In this document: positions 33,401 to 48,400 of the stretch, one piece after another
Layout of the letters: the number at the start of each line of letters is the position of its first letter
How positions within the stretch are numbered: the first letter of the stretch is position 1
Assembly: GCA_036785705.1 (NCBI GenBank)
Contig: JAWUZG010000084.1
Span: forward strand, 12,785,501-12,849,500
Direction of reading: 5' to 3'
Source: Acanthornis magna
Lineage: Eukaryota; Chordata; Aves; Passeriformes; Acanthizidae
Length of the DNA: 64,000 nt
Notes under the pieces: model-generated
The model's input: the letters and a program-made list of their open reading frames with translations, nothing else
Told to the model about the DNA's origin: nothing
Databases searched by the model: none
Translations under genes and position numbers: made by a program

Positions 33401-36400
33401 AATAGTTTGATCTGACAGGTTACAGACTGATTGGCAGATAGTCAGCAAATGGCTCTGTATTTGTTTTATTAGCTATTCTTTGGGCAAAAAGTTAAAATGG
33501 ATTTCATATCCTTAGTTATTTTCCATATAACTCTTGTACACCTCCACGTAATCCAGGATATTATTATGTTCAAATTTAGCTGAATACCAAACCTCAAGTA
33601 TTTGTTAAATTTTGTTTGCCATGCTTAGCTCTTTGGTTTGAAAAGCTAACAAAGAAGCTTTGTAAACTGTCTTGTCTGTTCTAATCTAAAATATTTGCCC
33701 ATTATTAGATACTTTGCTTTACATCAAACTTTCTAGATAGATCTGATTTGAAGTAATATTTTGGGCATATATTCAATTCCTGCAAATCAAATATCCTTGG
33801 AAGGCAGCTGTTACACACTCCTAAATCCCATTAATGTAGTGTTTGAAGTTTAGGATTAAACTGTAATGATTGGAAGACTGTTAAACCAACAATAATAAAT
33901 TCTTGAACAAATGGAGGTATCAAAATCCAGGGGTTCAAGAAAGGCAGCAGCAACTCCAGGCATGAAGAGTGTTAGCTTGAAAGCCACAAACTATTCGTTT
34001 TTGTGGTGTACTTACTGTGATGCATGGTTCACTAGGAACTTGGAAGGAGCTTGCTGGATTTTGGAAATGCCTGCTGAGTTGCAGGCCAACCGTGGAGGCT
34101 GTACTAAAACACTGGCGAAATTTCAAACAATTGTTGGCCTTTGCTGACCAATTCTAGATGAGAAGGCAGCATGAGTAGGATCTACAATGATTTTCTGATG
34201 AGTGTGTCAGACAACTTGGGAGTCACTGAGTTGAATGCTGTTTTAAGGTATTAGAACATTTAGGGGGGAGCACTTCCATCACTGAACTTATATCCTTGAT
34301 TTATTTCCCTTATGTCTAAATATTTATATATTTATATTCTAATATATATATTAGAATACCAGTGTAGTATTTTACCTCTTAAAAACTTAGATTAGTTTAT
34401 CCAGATAACATTTCTTCAACAAGTCTTTTTTCAGAGAAGAACTGAGGCACAGACTGATGGGAATGTAGGAGATGTCTGGATCTGAGATCCAAAGTGAAAG
34501 CATGTGCTGAAACACCCAGTTCCAAAATTCCCTCTTGTGCTTTAACCTAGCCTTACATAAAAGTCAGAACCTCACCTGTTTTCCTGCAGTCCTCAAGGTA
34601 CCACATGGCAAATATTACCTTACCTTCAGCAGCACAGCGTGGAATTGGCTGAGATTCTACTACAGCTGGTGGGCTCCCTGGAGGCTTCCACTCACTGCAG
34701 TATCTAAGGAAGCAACAGAACCCTGCAGAGCTGTAATATATATAGATATGTATGAAGATTTGGCCTGGTTTATTTGATTAAAGAAAACCTTCTGCCACAA
34801 CATTTTCTATGTTGCAAAAGATCCTAAACATGTAATAGAGAATTACATGGGTTCTACAAAGTATTTGCTCTCACTAAGAAATACTAGGCAAACTTTAAAG
34901 ATGAGTAGCACATTTCTGAAGCACCCCAGGCCTTCATTCCTGCATCTTGGGGACCACACTGCACTCAGCATTTGATAAACTTTCCTTGGCTTCTCCTAAC
35001 CAAACCAGGCTATGTGAATGGGTGCGTGGAAGGGAGCAGGTGACAGCTTTCATCATTATGCCTTAATGTGAGCAGCAAAATCAACAACTATGCCTGGGGA
35101 TTTCCTATTCTTCAGCTCCAAATGCCATGGTTCTTGTGAAGAACACATGGGACAATACTTTTCCCATATTTTCACACTTTTGGCTATTCCCTCCACTACT
35201 TATACCCAGATGGTGAAACAAGAACTCAAAAGCATGAGGAAGGATTTATCCCCCTTTTTAAAAAGAAACATAGGATTTTAGTATGAAGTACAGGACATCT
35301 CATATTGCATAGGATTTCTGGCAGATTTTGATAACATCTGACCAGCACAGAAGGATTTTCTATTACTTAATTATGTAATATGAATCATGTGATTTTCTGT
35401 AACTTCCATTTAGATTTGTGTGCCAGAACACAATTCATATATGCTGGCCCTGCTTTGACTTGTAGCGTGCTTAAAAAGAAATAAATAAATATACAAATAT
35501 TCAACTTCCTTTTGCTCAGAGGATTACTTGATTGTGTTGTCTTTTTCCTTTCACAGCTTTTGAAGGAAATTATTGGTCCCACATTTTTCTCCAAAAAGAG
35601 AAAGAATCTCTGCAAAGAAGTAAGTGACTGACCTGGTATTTAATGTTCGCATTCAAGTGTGAGTGACAACTCTATTCAGCATCAATTCTGTATTGCAGTA
35701 GACACTGTAGAAAACACATAATAAAAATAAGTCTTTGCCTCAAGGAGCATATGTTTTGAAGCATTAAATTCTAGAAATTCTGGATGAAGACTTTGCATAT
35801 AAAAAAATTGTAAAATGCTTTGTCTCTCTCTGGTAAGTTTTAAACTAAAGGGGAAGTGCTTTAGTGTGCCATGCTGAGTTTGATGCCTAAGCATAGAAAC
35901 TCTGAGCAGTTTACTAGCCTTCCACATTTAGAAATATGCTGTTGGGGTAATTTGTGTGGTAAGTTTGATTTTTATTCTTATATATTACTATCTAATATTA
36001 CCTAAAAAATTATTATATGGATTATTTTTATATTGCAAATTCCAGGAAACTGAATAAAGCTCATTCTCCATATAGATTAGGTCTGTGAAAATTATTTTAA
36101 AGATTTCAGGTTAAAACAAACTTTCATGCATATTAACAATCTGAGTATGGAAGAAGGAAACTTCTTCCTCACCTTTATAGCCAGCAGAGAAAGGGAAGTC
36201 CGAGGAAGGACCAATCTCTGCTTCAACGTTCAGCTATGCCAGCTGCTGCCATGCTTCTGGTAGTTTACCAGCAGTTTTCCCTTAACTCCAAAGAATGGCT
36301 TGTGTGCATCCATCCAAATCTGTATACAGAATTAACTCCAGCCACCAACTTACTGTAAATTTGTGCTACTCCTTCTGAATCTGAGAAAAATACAAATAGT

Positions 36401-39400
36401 AAGGTACTACTGTTGTACTTATGTAAAACAGTGTGCAATGCCAAAGCAAGAAAAAAAAAAAAAGTAGCTTTAAAGTACTAAAAATATTACTTTTCAGAAA
36501 TACTGTTAGAAAGGCAGGCATCATTAAAATGTTAACTCATAATTAAAATGGCAAATTGACAGCAGTGATTGTGGCATTTTCTGTTACAAAAAAACTTTGG
36601 TTCTGTTCAAAAGGATGATGGACAAGGGCTTGGAAGCCAGAGCACAAGGGAGGTGTAAGCAGAAAAATCCCAATAGCCTCACAGAATTCCCTGAACTGAA
36701 AATAATTGGAGACTGAGAGAATATCTGTGGAAGTATATAGGCCTGTCCTGATGGTAGTCTTCCCTTGGGCAGTCTGTTAATGGTCTCTGCTGGAAATAAA
36801 ATAAAGAGCTACATCAACCCATGGGCAGAACCAACACAATTTTTCACGTGTCCTTTTGTGAAGAAATGTGAGGCACCGACTTCTAAATTTGAAGTCCATT
36901 CAATGAACATTTAGTATTCCATGTCTATGACAAGAATGCATAAATGTCATCATGCTAACATGATATACTGTATTTTACCGGACATGATGTTCCTCTGCTA
37001 AGGCAGAATACAGAAGGCTATAGCCCTTTTGAAAACACACAATTTTTACAAGATCCTTTCTAAATAAGTATAGATATCAATCATAATATTCTGTTATTTT
37101 TTTCTATCCTATTCTATTTGCAGACAATATTCCTAGTAATTGATGATTTTAATGTTTTGCACTAAAATATTGTGCTTTACTTCTGCATACAATTTGAAGG
37201 TAATTCTGTGTGCCCCAAAGTTTGTTGCATATCAGTGGTTGAATTAAATTCTTTGTCCAATTTAGGGGAAATGTGGAGGTGTAGAACAAAAAGAATAGTA
37301 TAAAATGCAAATTTATTATAATAAGATGCATTTCTTTAGGCAGAGGAAACTGAGAGTGGCTTGAATTAAGTGAATTCTCATTCAGTATAAGCATGGAAAA
37401 GCTACATGAAGTTCATCCTAAGTGTGAAAATAGTTGAAGACTTGTGATCAGACAAAAAATTCCCAAATATTCAGGAACTCGTCTCTGTCTTCTGTCAGTT
37501 CTTATAGCAAGAGAAATGGTAGACCATGGATGTAGACAGATTAAAAGAAAATCCCTAGATATTATTTAATAAAAGCTGAACTCAAAAGACAAACACATAA
37601 TCTAGATTTAAACTTCCTTGGGTTGTTGACATTCCCATTTGTTATTTTTCTTTGATAAGATTTAAATAAAAACAAATACTCTGACATTGCTCTGATATTT
37701 ATCAAAAGGGGCACCTACTGCACTCTGACTATTGTGCAACCGCAGGTAATCATTCCTTGGCACACTCTGGGGTTTGGTGGTCAGCCTCACTCAAACACAA
37801 TATATTAAACTAGCAGGTCTTGGGCATGAAGGATCAATGATAACAGTTAGCCAATTCCTATTTTGCAGTCAGACCTTCAGGACAGAACAGAAGTATGGAA
37901 GAGGAGTACTTTTTGCCAACAGGTAACAGCTCATTGGGAAACAGTATTTTCTATGTGACCTGGATAAAACCAGTAGCATTCTGTAATAATTTGATTACTC
38001 CTTTAGAGTTAAAAAAGATGTTTTGGCTTTAAAACAATAAATATGAATTGCACGTAAACTTTGATAAACTTGCATGATACTTTGTGAATCTAAGATGTAT
38101 TCTAAGATACCCGAGCTTCATAGGACACCATAACAAAAATAATTAAAAAATGAAAAGTAACAATCTCAGTCTGGAAATACAGAACTGAGGACATGATTTT
38201 AGTTACTTCAGTAAAATTAGTAGCTTCAGAGGGACTGTTCAAATGCTGTAAGTAGGTACAGAACTATCTAACAGCAAGTGCTGGAGTTGTATCTGGGTTT
38301 TATAATAATTCATTTCCACATCCGAAAATCTGTCTATTCAGATGAACATTTCAGATTACTTCTTAAAAATGAAAACTGATTAAAATATGCCACGTATTTA
38401 TAAAACTGGCTGGAACTTTGTCACACAAACACAGAACCAAAAGAGAGGGGAATTACAAGTTGGACTTTGAAGACTGACTTTGGGTATCTGGTGATTTGAC
38501 TGTGCAATTAATTACGACACAGTAATGCCATAGATAGCTCCGTAAATGCTGTGCCTGAGATGTTAAAGGTCTGTCCAGTAGCAAGCTGTCACCTTTGCAA
38601 ACAGATCTAGCAGACTAAAATAAGAAGGTAAATCTTTATGTTACCCATGAAGGAGTTGTAAGGGTTTTTCCCAAGCTAGGAATTTAGGGAATTCTCCTCT
38701 GCTTACACTATATAGGAATATTTCTCTCTCCTAATATTGTTTCCCTTCCTGACTTGAGATAAATTTTTGAGGTTACATAACAAACAAACAAACAAAAAAG
38801 AGGGCTTGAATGTTGTTTCCAGGATTAATCTGAGTAGAAACTTAATAGCCTATCCTACTATTTTTTAAATACTAATCAGAATGAACAAATATGCTTTTAG
38901 GGGACCTAAATCCATTATTCTTTCTCTTTTATTATAGTTTTGAGCAAGGATTCCTGTTCTACATGGGGTGGAGGGCATTTTTCAACCTTTGATAAATACC
39001 AGTATGACTTCACTGGGACTTGCAACTACATCTTTGCAACTGTATGTGATGAAACAAGCCCAGACTTCAACATTCAGTTCCGCCGTGGGCTGGACAAAAA
39101 AATCGCAAGGATCATTATTGAGCTTGGACCTTCTGTTGTCATTGTTGAGAAAGGCAGCATTTCTATCAGGAGTGTTGGGTAAGGCTCTTTGATGAATGGG
39201 GAGTGAAGGGAGTTTTATAGCAGTTGCACTAAAGACTACTTTGTGTCAAAAATTAATTAGCACATTACTGAAGTTAACACACCTAACTGGACTCTACTCC
39301 CATTGCTTCCCATCAAGCACTCACACTCTACATTCCCTTTATGGGTTTCTCTAATCTTGTCAGTTTTCTGTCATAACAATAAATCTTGTCTTAACAGGCC

Positions 39401-42400
39401 ATAGAATCTCTTCAGGATAATCAACATTAGTTCTACCACACAAACTTTATTGTTGCAAGTTCTTGATATGTATAACTATGCTCTAATAAAACCAAACAAA
39501 GTGAAGATGCCACGTCATGTGCAAACATTGTCAGTAGAAGTATCACTATGCTACCTATTTTCTGGTGATTCTTCTATGAAACTGATGACATGGATTTTCA
39601 ATCAGCAGAAACTTTCATGTATTTTGAAATGTCACAGCTAAAAATGAAAAAAAATCTGTTTCATGCTGCTGCAAGTACTAAGACTGTATGTATATCCTAT
39701 ACAAAATTAGTCACTAATACCTGCATAATCTTGCTATGAGAAGGTTGGTTTCTGTCTTCTCAACTTCTTACAGTGTCATTCAGTTGCCTTACTCCAGCAA
39801 TGGAATCCAGATAGCACCTTATGGACGCAACATCCGCCTGGTGGCCAAGCTGATGGAGATGGAACTGGTTGTCATGTGGAACAATGATGACTATCTCATG
39901 GTTAGTAAAGTGTTCTCACGAAGCAGAGAAGAAAATTCTCACTGATTTACTGGAATGACAAGAACTCTTTGAACTTAATGGGTGTTTTTGCATGTATTTA
40001 TTGTTTTGATATTTATTATTTTCCTGTTTTATCCATTCCTCTTGAAATTAATAACTTTGCATGTTACTTTCACTTGCAGCACTGGTAGGTAGCTAAAGCC
40101 ACCAGTGCTGAGATTTGTGGACACTTTCACACATTTTAATCTTTCCTCAGGATAGTCCAGCAGCTGCAATGTTTTGCTGAAGAGATGTTGTTTAAAGTTG
40201 TGTAGAATTTAATACTGTATGCCATAGTTTAATCTTTTCTACTGGGCTTCCCCAGGACATCTTTTGGTTTCAAACATTGAGTGCTTCTACCACTTTCTTT
40301 GTTTCTTTCCTTTTTCTTAATCTTTTCAGGTTTTCCCTCCAAAATGCCCAATACATCTTCTCAGTGTGACCTGTGATATTATTGCCACAAAAACCACTGA
40401 ATTCTAAATTGATAAGTTTGCTAAAATAAGGAGATTCATATGTAATAAATTGTCTGGGAGATTTATCAGCAATACTATCACACATATAAGAGGAAATGCT
40501 ACTGTGATGGGTTAATCTGACTATACAAAGAAGATAGGTTTTTTTCCTCTAATCTAAAATTTTCATAGTAATTCATTGTTTGTAGTCAGTAGTAATTCTA
40601 CCTCTTTAGTCTCCAGAACAACAGGGACTGAAACCTCCTTCTGAAAACGGATTTTCTTTCTGTAACCTTAAGTTTCTTAAGAGAAGAAACCTGAAATTAA
40701 TGCTCTGTCAACAAAGATACTAGCAAGGATTCAGCATTATTTTCTTCTTTTTTTTCCTGGCTCCTTAGAATATTATCCCACCTCAATTCCCTGTAGGTGT
40801 CTTCGAATCTTATTCTTTTTTTAAATACTAATTTAAAAAATCACTATTTGCCTATTGGGAAAAGACTTTGCTGCTAACAAAACTCTTCCTCCAAAAAGTC
40901 ACTGAAATAATTAAGAAGAATCACTTTAAATTTGCTTGAACAGAATTTGTTTGAGAAAGGTAATGCTGTATAGATAATTATACTTAGGGCGATCCTTTTG
41001 AATGTTTTGTTCTCTTTTATTTTAGGTTTTGGCTGAAAAAAAATACATGGGGAAAACCTGTGGAATGTGTGGGAACTATGATGGTTATGAATTGAATGAA
41101 TTTGTGCGTGAAGGTAAGAAACAAGGACATTTCAGATGGAAGGAGAATGCGTTAAAGTGAGTCAAGGTGAAAATTGAATACTGTGACAGCATTGCTGTTT
41201 CAGAATCGAGTAAAGCAGTCCCCATGGGGCACCAACATACCCCTCATATGATTATGCTACACTGTTATCTGCTGTGAGCATAATATAATGAGTTCATCAC
41301 ACAAGTGATAAGCACTCTTATCTTTTAGAAACAGGTGGTAGGGATCACAGTCTTCTAACTTTCAGAAGAGGCAGTTGTTGGGAATATTAACTATTAGGAC
41401 ATTTAACAGTCAAGGAGTAGAATCTGAGTTTTGCTACATCACAGCAACAAGTAAACAAATCAATGCAGTCTTTTTCCTGACAAATTATAACCCTTCAATT
41501 TCCAGGTAAATTGCTGGATACATATAAATTTGCTGCATTACAAAAAATGGATGATCCATCAGAGATCTGCCTGTCTGAAGAGATACCGATTTCCACCATT
41601 CCTCACAAAAAATATGTAAGATCTTCTTGGCTTTGCTGCAGCATGATTCTTAACAGCTGAGGAAAGGTAGATAGAAATCAACAATAGAGAGGGAGTGGTT
41701 TCATAAAACTGATTTCCATGAAAACAGGTAGTCAGCATCTGTATAGATATCTGCATGATATGAGAAAGTAAAGGAGTTCTTTCCATTGAAATGCATTTTA
41801 ATAAAAGCCCACAGGCGTTTTTAAGGCTAGATTTAAATCACTCATAAAAATCAACCAGCATTAACTCACAGCTTTCTGGAATTCCATGGAGGTCGTCACA
41901 GGAAATTCATGGAAACCAGCGAAGCTTTAAGAAGTTTTTATCAGCCGGTTAGAGATCTGACACTATAAGCTGTACAGACTTGAAGATATTCACAATGCCT
42001 AAAACATATTGCCAGATAACAGTACTGATAACAGGGACAACCACTAACAACTGATATCACAGTTGTAGATGAAAAGAGAATGAGTGTTCCTGAGAATCTT
42101 TGAGACTTTATACTGCAGTAGGCAGCATGACAGGCAATACAAACATGCAAGCAACAGAAATGCATCAAGGGTTTGCTCAAAGAGGAATGAATTTTGTGAT
42201 CTTTACATCTGGATGTTTGTCCTGGAACTGAATTGCCATGAGACAACACATTTCCTGTGTTTGCAGCCATTTTTAGAGGGATTGATGGCATAGAAAGTGA
42301 CTTCATTTTCAACATAATGAGAAGTGGAATTATTTCAATATATCAAGTTCCTTCTATTGTACAATGGATTTATATTCCCTTCTGTCTGTGAATTTCTCAT

Positions 42401-45400
42401 GCATTTTAAGTTTTAAATCAAATACACATTAGTAAACTGTAGGGGAAAAGAGCAAAAAAATCAACAAGAAAATCATAACTAGCAGTGTTATTTCATTGTG
42501 GTTTTCATATGAAGGAAACACTACCACGAACAATTTTCTTTCTCTTTTTATTTAGGCCATGATCTGCTCTCAGCTACTTAATTTGGTGTCACCAACCTGC
42601 AGTGTGCCAAAGGATGGGTTTGTCATTCGTTGCCAGCTCGACATGCAGGACTGCAGTGAGCCAGGACAAAATAATTGCACTTGCTCTACACTGTCAGAGT
42701 ATTCCAGGCAATGTGCTATGTCCCACCAAATGGTGTTCAACTGGAGAACTGAAAACTTCTGCTGTAAGTTCAAATGGTTTATTCATGTGGGACTATACTT
42801 AATTTTTCTATGTCTTAAATAGAGTGATAATGATAAATAACTGGAATATAAAACAACTGATAAAAAAGTCTCTACTGTCTTTAATCAAAGAAATTATTTT
42901 CTAAAGAGAACAGTGATCTTTGATAAAACAATAAGAAGGAGAGCAGGGGAACTTCAAAGAAGGAGGAAGCTCAAAACACATCTCCTATGTCTAGATCAGT
43001 GACAATAAACAGTGAAACATCCACCAAGAGAAAACTGCTTAATTTCTCAAACTTCCAACAGGAGGCTGTTTGCTCATGGAACAGTTTTCTTATTATTGTA
43101 CTTAGCAAATTAGCCAGTGAAGAGAGAGCATTTTTAAATAGCCTCTGAAGTCTTTGAACCTTTTTCCTAACAATTGCCATAGCTCTTTTTATTTACAGAT
43201 GATTTTCAGTAGTCCTTTTTCAGATGCTCAGTCTTCTTATTTACAGTGACTGATTGGAAGCAAAACCTTAAAGTACTACAGGAAATCTGATTTGTGGTAG
43301 TTCATTAGGCTACAATATGGCCTGTTTGCCATTCTTCAAGCTTCTGAAAAACATTTCCAATAAATTGGAGAATGAAAATGAAAAATGAAAAAAAGCCAGA
43401 GTGAATATGATGGTAATGATGAATACTCAGATGATGAAATGAGTGTTGAGGCAGGATAAAGGAATGTTAGTGTCAGAAATCAGATCTTTTCCTTGTTACA
43501 TAGTAGATGAAATATTCTTCCGCGTTTACACTTTACAATCTTAATGCTTCCACTGTTTGTTGCAGCTGTGGGAAAATGTTCGTCTAACCAAATCTATGAG
43601 GAATGTGGTTCTCCATGTATTAAAACCTGTTCCAACCCTGAGTACAGCTGTTCCAGTCACTGTACCTATGGTTGCTTTTGTCCAGAAGGTATCATTTCAT
43701 CATATTCTTAATGGAGAACACAAATGTTGGGTTTTTTCCATATATCCAGTCAAGTGGAATAGACTGCTTAATAATGAACTGGCTGTGCATTTCAGGGCAT
43801 TGTGCTGCTAGAACTCAAGACTCAAGTTACATTATGTTTCCTGAGAACGAGCAGGTAACATAATGTAACTGGAGTCCTGAGTAATTGTGGTCCTTAAGGA
43901 CGGTTGGTCACTGTTTGCAAGTATAGAGCTATGAAAACGTTTTCCTCACAAGACCATGATTTGCTATGGGATAATAATATGCCATGTGCTTAAAGTTCTT
44001 CACTAAAATTTACATTGATCAAGCTTAATTAATTTCCTGTCCCTAGCAGGTATCCAGCTCTTAAGGGCACCAGCAAGAAATAGCATGCAATATTAAGGGC
44101 ATTTTGTACATTCCCTTTAAAATAGCTCAGATGAACTTGCTTCAGAAATTGGGATTATTACTATCATTTGCATTTCAAAATAGGACAATTGACTGCATGT
44201 TCATATGACAAAGTAGCCAAAAGCTGTTTTCACTTATGAAGAGTCAGTTTTATTTTAATTAGGAGAAAATTTCCTGCATGTTACATCTCCAAGTATGGGC
44301 GCTGGCTGTGCAAGAATAGCATTCTCAAGTTCATTTCAGAAAGCATTCAAGCCATAATAACTATAGTGCTAAGTGAGGATGGGGAAAAATATTTTATCTT
44401 CTTTGGCAGGAACTGTTCTTGATGATATCTCAAAGAATCGGACATGTGTTCACATTAGCCAGTGCCCATGTACACTGAGTGGCAAAACATATGCTCCTGG
44501 TGAGACAATGAAAGCAGCTTGTAGGACCTGGTGAGTAGCAACAGGTACTGCCAAGAGAGAATGAAGAGTACCTTCACCAAATAATTGGAAAATTTAGCCT
44601 AACCTTTTGGAGGGCAGCACCTTTCATGATTTGGGAAAGCTTACTGACAATCTGTACAAGAGTTCAACTTTGAATTAAGATGAGCAACTTCAACTGATAT
44701 ACGTAGACAAAGAAAATCAAAGCATAGAGACTTTAAGGAGAAAAGTGATACAAATGATATATTCTATTACTAGGAAATAGCTGAGTTTTTAAAGTGTAAA
44801 GAAGAAAATAATCTTACACAGAATTTCTTGTTTTCTGCAGTAAATGTGTGATGGGTCAATGGAACTGCGAAGACTTGCCCTGCCCTGGAAGGTGTTCACT
44901 GGAAGGAGGCTCCTTTGTTACCACGTTTGATTCGAGGCCATACAGATTCCATGGGGTTTGCACTTATGTTCTTATGAAGGTAATTTCTTGCAGTCTAGAA
45001 ACACAAAATATCAAATGGATATATTTTGGTCTGTCTTTGGTTTCCTAATGGAACACAAACTGAGGACTTCATAAGATACACATTTATTCTACAAATCCTT
45101 GTTATACTGACATAGACTTCTCTTTCTACTTCTCTTTTCTCTGTTTCCACCAGAGTTCCAGCCTGCCACACAATGGAACCCTAATGGCTGTATATGAAAA
45201 GACTGGTTATTCTCATTCTGAGACATCACTTAGTGCTATAATTTACCAATCTACAAAGGTAGGTATTCCCTCTACAGGTTCCGTTCAACATTTCAGTCAC
45301 TAGATTAGCAAAGTAAGTGCTCAAAGTCATTTCCAGTAGCTGGAACTTAAAAATTAGGGAGCATAAATACTGATAATATGTTTCTGCTCATGTATACGCA

Positions 45401-48400
45401 GTAAAGATCTCAGTTGATACATCAACTCAGGAAGGTATTTTCAAAGTGAAAACTAAAAGCAGCATGTAATAACGTGAGCAAATGCTTGAATCAATTTTTT
45501 TTCTTTTACATAGGTCATTGACAACACAGTTGCTTAAGTTAACATATAAATACCATCTCTAAAGATAATTACTTCTGGTTCCATGTCCTCTTCTTACAGG
45601 ACAAAATTGTGATTTCTCAGAATGATCTCCTTACTGATGATGATGAGCTTAAGCGGCTACCTTACAGATCAGGTAAAAAAAAGGCCAATATAAGTTGTAT
45701 CAAAATTAAATTAAATGCCTGTTTTACAAAACCCAGGATCTTTCACAATCTTTCAGTTGGTAATACCAGGGGTTTTAGAGGAAGGTTAAAGTCTTTCCTG
45801 CTGCATCTGTTCCTCTGTGGAGAGCTGTGTGTGGGAGAAGAGTTGTAGACAGAGTGCTAGAACACTTATATATGCGTTAAAATTGTTACCTTGCAATGTC
45901 ACCAACTTCTCTATTTTTAAACTTACTTATTGCTTCAGGAGACATCACTGTTTTCAGACAGTCCTCCATGTACATTCAAATGCATACAAACTTTGGGCTG
46001 GAACTTGCAGTTCAAACATCACCTGTGTTCCAGGCCTATGTGAAAGTTGGATCACAATTCAAAGGCAGAACACTAGGTAAGTAAACAAGTCCCCATGCAA
46101 AGGAGAAAGTGTAGGGAGTATAATTTTGAAAACTTAGTATTCATCTTTTATGAAATTAATTTCCTTCTCCAGATTCAAAGAAAAAAAGCATGCATTGGAA
46201 AACTGAATTGGTTTTTTGCTTATAACTTTAAAACAAAGAAATGAGATGGGCTACATTTTTCATGCATAACACAATGCTGTTCTGCACGTGTTTTATGTGT
46301 GCCTTTTTCACTATGTCCTTTACTACACAATGAAGGAGCAACAAATCAGTCTGCGTGGTCTCTGCATCTTGGAGTGCACAGTTCTTTGAATGTAGTGCAC
46401 GACCACTGTAAACACAATGAGCCTAAGAATTTAAAAGCTTCTCAGCTGGTAAGCACCAGATGGAGATGTTTGTGTTTATTGCACAGCAACATTTGCCACA
46501 CGAACATATCTTGCATTCTGCTTATGGGGAATTACAGAGAGGCTTTAGCTTTTACAAAAGCCTAAATGCATATTCTTTGTCATTATGCATTTAAAATACA
46601 TAAGAAAACATCCAACTGCATGTTTCATCATCTTTCTCTTTTAAATTATTTAAAATCACTTTTTTTCTAAGAACAAGACAAAAATTTCCTTATGAATTTC
46701 TCATTTAATAGAAGTCAACACTCAGCTTGAGAAGGCAGAGGCTCTTTGATTGAATGTGTACATAATCCAGACTCTCTGGACACTTGACCTGAGTATTCAT
46801 TAACACTCCATGTAGAGCTTTTGAATCTATTTTCTCACTATTATAGAATGAAACATAGGCCACTGTGCATGCATTCCTTAATTTTCAGCCATCCCTTGCA
46901 TTTCTGATGTTACCAGGTTTGTGTGGCAATTACAATGGAGACACTACAGATGACTTCATGACTAGCATGGATATCACTGAAGGGACAGCCTCCCTGTTTG
47001 TAGATTCCTGGAGGGCAGGAAATTGCCATCCTGCTTTAGAGAGAGAGACTGATCCTTGTGCTTTGAGTCAACTAAACAGTAAGTAGATGATCCTGTTGTA
47101 ACTGATCTCTCCAGCTGGCTTTGTCTCACACTTCTGTAAGCCCATACCAGAGAAATGAGAGAGTTGGACAGAAGACTGAGAGGACTGAACATCACAAATT
47201 CTGTCACCGACAAGATATTTCTGATTTCTAAAATACATATCAAGTGAAAGCTTATCAGATCCTGTTCTGGAGATCTGGGATTGAGATGGTGAATGAGAGA
47301 GGTTTGCTGATCTGTCTAGTGAAACTTCAGTGTCCATGGTTGTCTTAGACTTGCTCAGCAGTGCTGTGACTGAAATCTAGGTTTTGTCTTCTCAAGTCTC
47401 TATTGCTATTGGTCTTAAAAAAAAAAAGCTCTACTGAGCTGCTTGTACAAGAATAGAGTCTGAAAGCTAACAAGCTAAGAAGTTGTCCTATTGTTCAGTG
47501 TATCATTGCCAAAAGTTCACCTAAAATATCGAATTTTTTAAAAATTTCAATTTCTTTCCCCTCACTTCCCATTTTTAATATTTATTATTTACTTTGATTA
47601 GAAATATCTGCTGAGACTCATTGCTCTGTTCTGACCAAGAAGGGTACAGTGTTTGAGAAATGCCATGCCGTGGTGAACCCTATTCCTTTCTACAAGGTAG
47701 GAAATTATGATGGATGTTGTACAGAGAAAGTCCAAATATAAACCAGATTGGACGCATATACAGTGTCCCACGCACTGAATCAGCAATGCTGAGAAGCTTA
47801 GGAACAGGTGTGGTTTTGAAAATTATGTCTCCATCACATGGAAAGTCTGTTTGGTCACAGGCACCAGTCCCATCCCCGTGAATCAGAATTTTTGCTCATG
47901 CTGCAGTTGTCCATGACAACAACTGTAACTTTGCAAAGTACTGATTTTACCATGGGCATAATTGAGCTCATTTGCCAATCTACGGAAAATATTTTGAAAA
48001 TTAAGAATGAGAAGCATCAAATAAACAAAGGTGTTTTTTAGGTACTAAGTATATTTTATTTACATCAGCAAGGCAATTACTCAGATATTTTCCACGAGTT
48101 TTAGTTATGCAATAATATGTATCTTGTATGACTTAGTTCTGCAATTCAGCATAGAATCATATTGGTTGGAAAAGATCTTGGAGATAGAATCCAACCATAA
48201 ATAAAACAATGCCAAGTCCACCACTAAATCATGTCCCTAAATGTCACATCCACACATTTTTTTAAATACCTCTAGGGTTTAGCACTTCCAAATGTGTGCT
48301 ACCCAGTAACAAAGAACTCTCCATGTGTTGGGTTTCAGAGATGTGTCTACCAAGCCTGTAATTATGAAGAGACCTTTCCTTATATTTGTTCTGCTCTGGG

